Below, one piece after another: positions 6,331 to 7,139 of a DNA stretch of 7,139 nt. The notes under the pieces were generated by a model. That model was not told the origin of the DNA, made no database searches, and saw nothing but the letters and a program-made list of their open reading frames with translations. The stretch is from Pseudomonadota bacterium. GTDB lineage: Bacteria > Pseudomonadota > Gammaproteobacteria > Burkholderiales > Burkholderiaceae_C. The stretch lies in assembly GCA_023415035.1 (NCBI GenBank), contig JAEZLX010000164.1:1-7139 (forward strand), read 5' to 3'. Numbering within the stretch: position 1 is the stretch's first letter; each line of letters starts with the position of its first letter. A program made the position numbers and the translations under genes.

Positions 6331-6703
6331 TCAGTTGTAGGTTTGTGCACCACCTGCTCCATAGAGGGTCAGGATGGTTCCATCGTTGCTGTAGTTCCCT
6401 GTGCCGTTAAGTGCCTCGCACTGAGCATCGACGCGGGAATTGTATGGGGAAGAAATGCAACGGGATAGAGCGAAAGCCCCTCGGCCATGGTCACCGATGA
6501 TGACAAGCTGGCAAAGACATTGGGTGCCATCCGGCAGGAAAAAGCTCGGATACATCGGGGCGTTGAAGTCGGCGTCCCTCAGGTCCAAGGCTCGACCTGT
6601 CTGAGTATTTGTCCAGAGGCTAAACAGTCCCTTTTCATCATCTCCACTGCCGCCGCATGCGGCTAGTGCACCAATGGCAAGCACCGAAAAAAGCTTTTTT
6701 CAT
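6331..6703 (-). CDS. Small lipoprotein of unknown function, frameshifted within the first codons
   Basis: From a GTG at 6682-6684 to the TGA at 6331-6333, 117 codons are open. They read through a classic lipoprotein signal end (VLAIGALAAC) into GGSGDDEKG; the LAAC lipobox predicts cleavage by signal peptidase II before a lipidated Cys. The mature part (about 107 residues) holds four more Cys (CLC, SRC, AQC), perhaps two disulfides, and Gly/Asn/Tyr-rich ends. I do not recognise the family. The natural start is the ATG at 6701-6703, six bases after GGAGA, yet in that frame translation stops after 21 codons at 6638-6640. Dropping one base from the A6 or T6 run just after the ATG gives MKKLFSVLAIGALAAC or MKKAFSVLAIGALAAC, a complete signal peptide (123-residue precursor). 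So the gene is frameshifted, phase-variable, or misread in sequencing. Initiation at the GTG is less likely, as it would lose the MKK n-region. Base composition is less GC-rich than the neighbours. Confidence 0.7.
6686..6701. repeat. Perfect 16-bp palindrome with A6/T6 arms at the lipoprotein start
   Basis: GAAAAAAGCTTTTTTC is identical on both strands and covers the last base of the lipoprotein start codon and the following five codons. It contains two six-base homopolymers and is exactly where the reading frame is lost. Confidence 0.9.
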
Positions 6704-6924
6704 GCAGTGTCTCCAGTTGACCCGGCTCATGCGGGGGCTTCCATTACTCTGCAACGATTGGTGACTTGTTGCTTACGATCAGGCGGCAGTCAAACGCCCG
6801 TACTCTTCACGTGCATGAGATAGACCTGAACGTATTCACCTTCGGTGTTTGGTGCCAGCCAAGGCCGCACGGGCGCCATCGCTCAGCCCCAGCTGGCAAC
6901 CACCTTTTGGTGGATCAAAAGATA
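6704..6924. other. Intergenic stretch between nadC and the lipoprotein gene
   Basis: No convincing gene is visible on either strand. The minus strand has a 29-codon ATG frame at 6790-6879, in phase with both nadC and the lipoprotein but bounded by stops. A small hairpin CCACC-TTTT-GGTGG (6900-6913) follows the nadC stop but has no T-run. CGCCCGT (6795-6801) and ACGGGCG (6869-6875) form a 7-bp inverted repeat 67 bases apart. No strong sigma-70 promoter for the lipoprotein was found; AGTAAT on the minus strand (6743-6748) is a weak -10 candidate. The stretch is less GC-rich than the housekeeping genes. Confidence 0.6.
6710..6714 (-). promoter_or_regulatory. Ribosome-binding site of the lipoprotein gene
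   Basis: GGAGA on the minus strand lies six bases before the ATG at 6701-6703, an ideal spacing. It identifies the intended start codon and hence exposes the frameshift downstream. Confidence 0.7.
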
Positions 6925-7139
6925 TCAGGTGCCCTGAGGAGCGGCTTCCACCGGCTTGGGATTGAAGCGCATCGAGAAATCGACGGCTTTAACATCCTTG
7001 ATGAGGGCGCCCACCGAGATGCGGTCCACGCCGGTGGCGGCCAGCTCGGGCAGGGCATCGAAGGTGACGCCGCCGGAGATTTCCAGGCTGCAGCGGCCCT
7101 GGGCCATCTCGACCGCCTTGCGGATGGTGGGCACGTCCA
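6925..7139 (-). CDS. nadC: Quinolinate phosphoribosyltransferase (nicotinate-nucleotide pyrophosphorylase), C-terminal fragment
   Basis: NadC joins quinolinate to PRPP, giving nicotinate mononucleotide, CO2 and PPi, in de novo NAD synthesis. Only the last 70 residues are inside the window; the gene continues past the right edge. The visible part has the strongly conserved end of the family: LEISGGVTFDALPELAATGV, then DRISVGALIKDVKAVDFSMRF. SGG and the SVGAL segment belong to the phosphate-binding end of the barrel. Most family members stop near SMRF; here 12 further residues (NPKPVEAAPQGT) follow, probably a harmless tail. The final TGA is at 6925-6927. A weak hairpin at 6900-6913 is the only possible terminator. 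It makes the NAD that nadK in this window phosphorylates, though the two genes are not in one operon. Confidence 0.93.
   Translation of the reverse strand, partial: DVPTIRKAVEMAQGRCSLEISGGVTFDALPELAATGVDRISVGALIKDVKAVDFSMRFNPKPVEAAPQGT

Noticed and set aside
6400..6425. CIRCE-like GTGCCTCGCAC inside the lipoprotein gene
   Set aside because: It lacks the 9-base arms and 9-base spacer and lies within coding sequence.
6274..6468. 64-codon plus-strand open frame after the tRNA terminator
   Set aside because: It begins within the terminator region, has no ribosome-binding site and is antisense to the lipoprotein frame.
6830..6880. Glycine-riboswitch-like CACCGAAGGTG on the minus strand before the lipoprotein gene
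   Set aside because: Only the CCGAAGG core resembles the aptamer. The other conserved blocks are absent or in the wrong order, and the downstream gene is not glycine-related.
6790..6900. Possible integron attC site
   Set aside because: The inverted repeat lacks matched RYYYAAC and GTTRRRY core sites (best candidate GTCAAAC mismatches), and no integrase is nearby.

Overview
The window is GC-rich, densely packed bacterial chromosome carrying ordinary housekeeping genes. The proteins fit a betaproteobacterium, most likely Burkholderiales. NadK and HrcA have the look I associate with that class, and a putative dynamin-like gene sits just before mutY. Genus cannot be fixed from the sequence alone.

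Layout, left to right. (1) Positions 1-377 (+) hold the C-terminal end of a protein that is probably a bacterial dynamin-family GTPase. Its stop overlaps the start of mutY (374-1462, +; adenine DNA glycosylase) in an ATGA junction. (2) mutY converges on a minus-strand cluster read right to left: nadK (4116-5033), recN (2417-4060), rapZ (1482-2414). recN and rapZ are two bases apart and probably translationally coupled. (3) hrcA (5134-6159, +) is divergent from nadK across a 100-bp shared upstream region that has no CIRCE operator. (4) A CAT-anticodon tRNA (6193-6269) follows hrcA with its own likely -10 box and ends at a strong intrinsic terminator (6282-6316). (5) On the minus strand lies a small lipoprotein gene (6331-6703) in DNA visibly less GC-rich than the rest, then about 220 bp with no convincing gene. 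(6) The C-terminal end of nadC (6925-7139, minus) runs off the right edge.

Functional themes are genome maintenance (mutY, recN), NAD(P) supply (nadK, nadC), stress control (hrcA) and cell-envelope regulation (rapZ). These look like conserved neighbours rather than one pathway.

The most notable observation is the lipoprotein gene. Its ribosome-binding site and ATG are well formed, but they are one base out of frame with a perfect signal peptide and lipobox. The shift lies inside a perfect 16-bp palindrome, GAAAAAAGCTTTTTTC, whose A6 and T6 arms are both slippage-prone. I found no CRISPR array, transposase, defence gene or other clearly new system.
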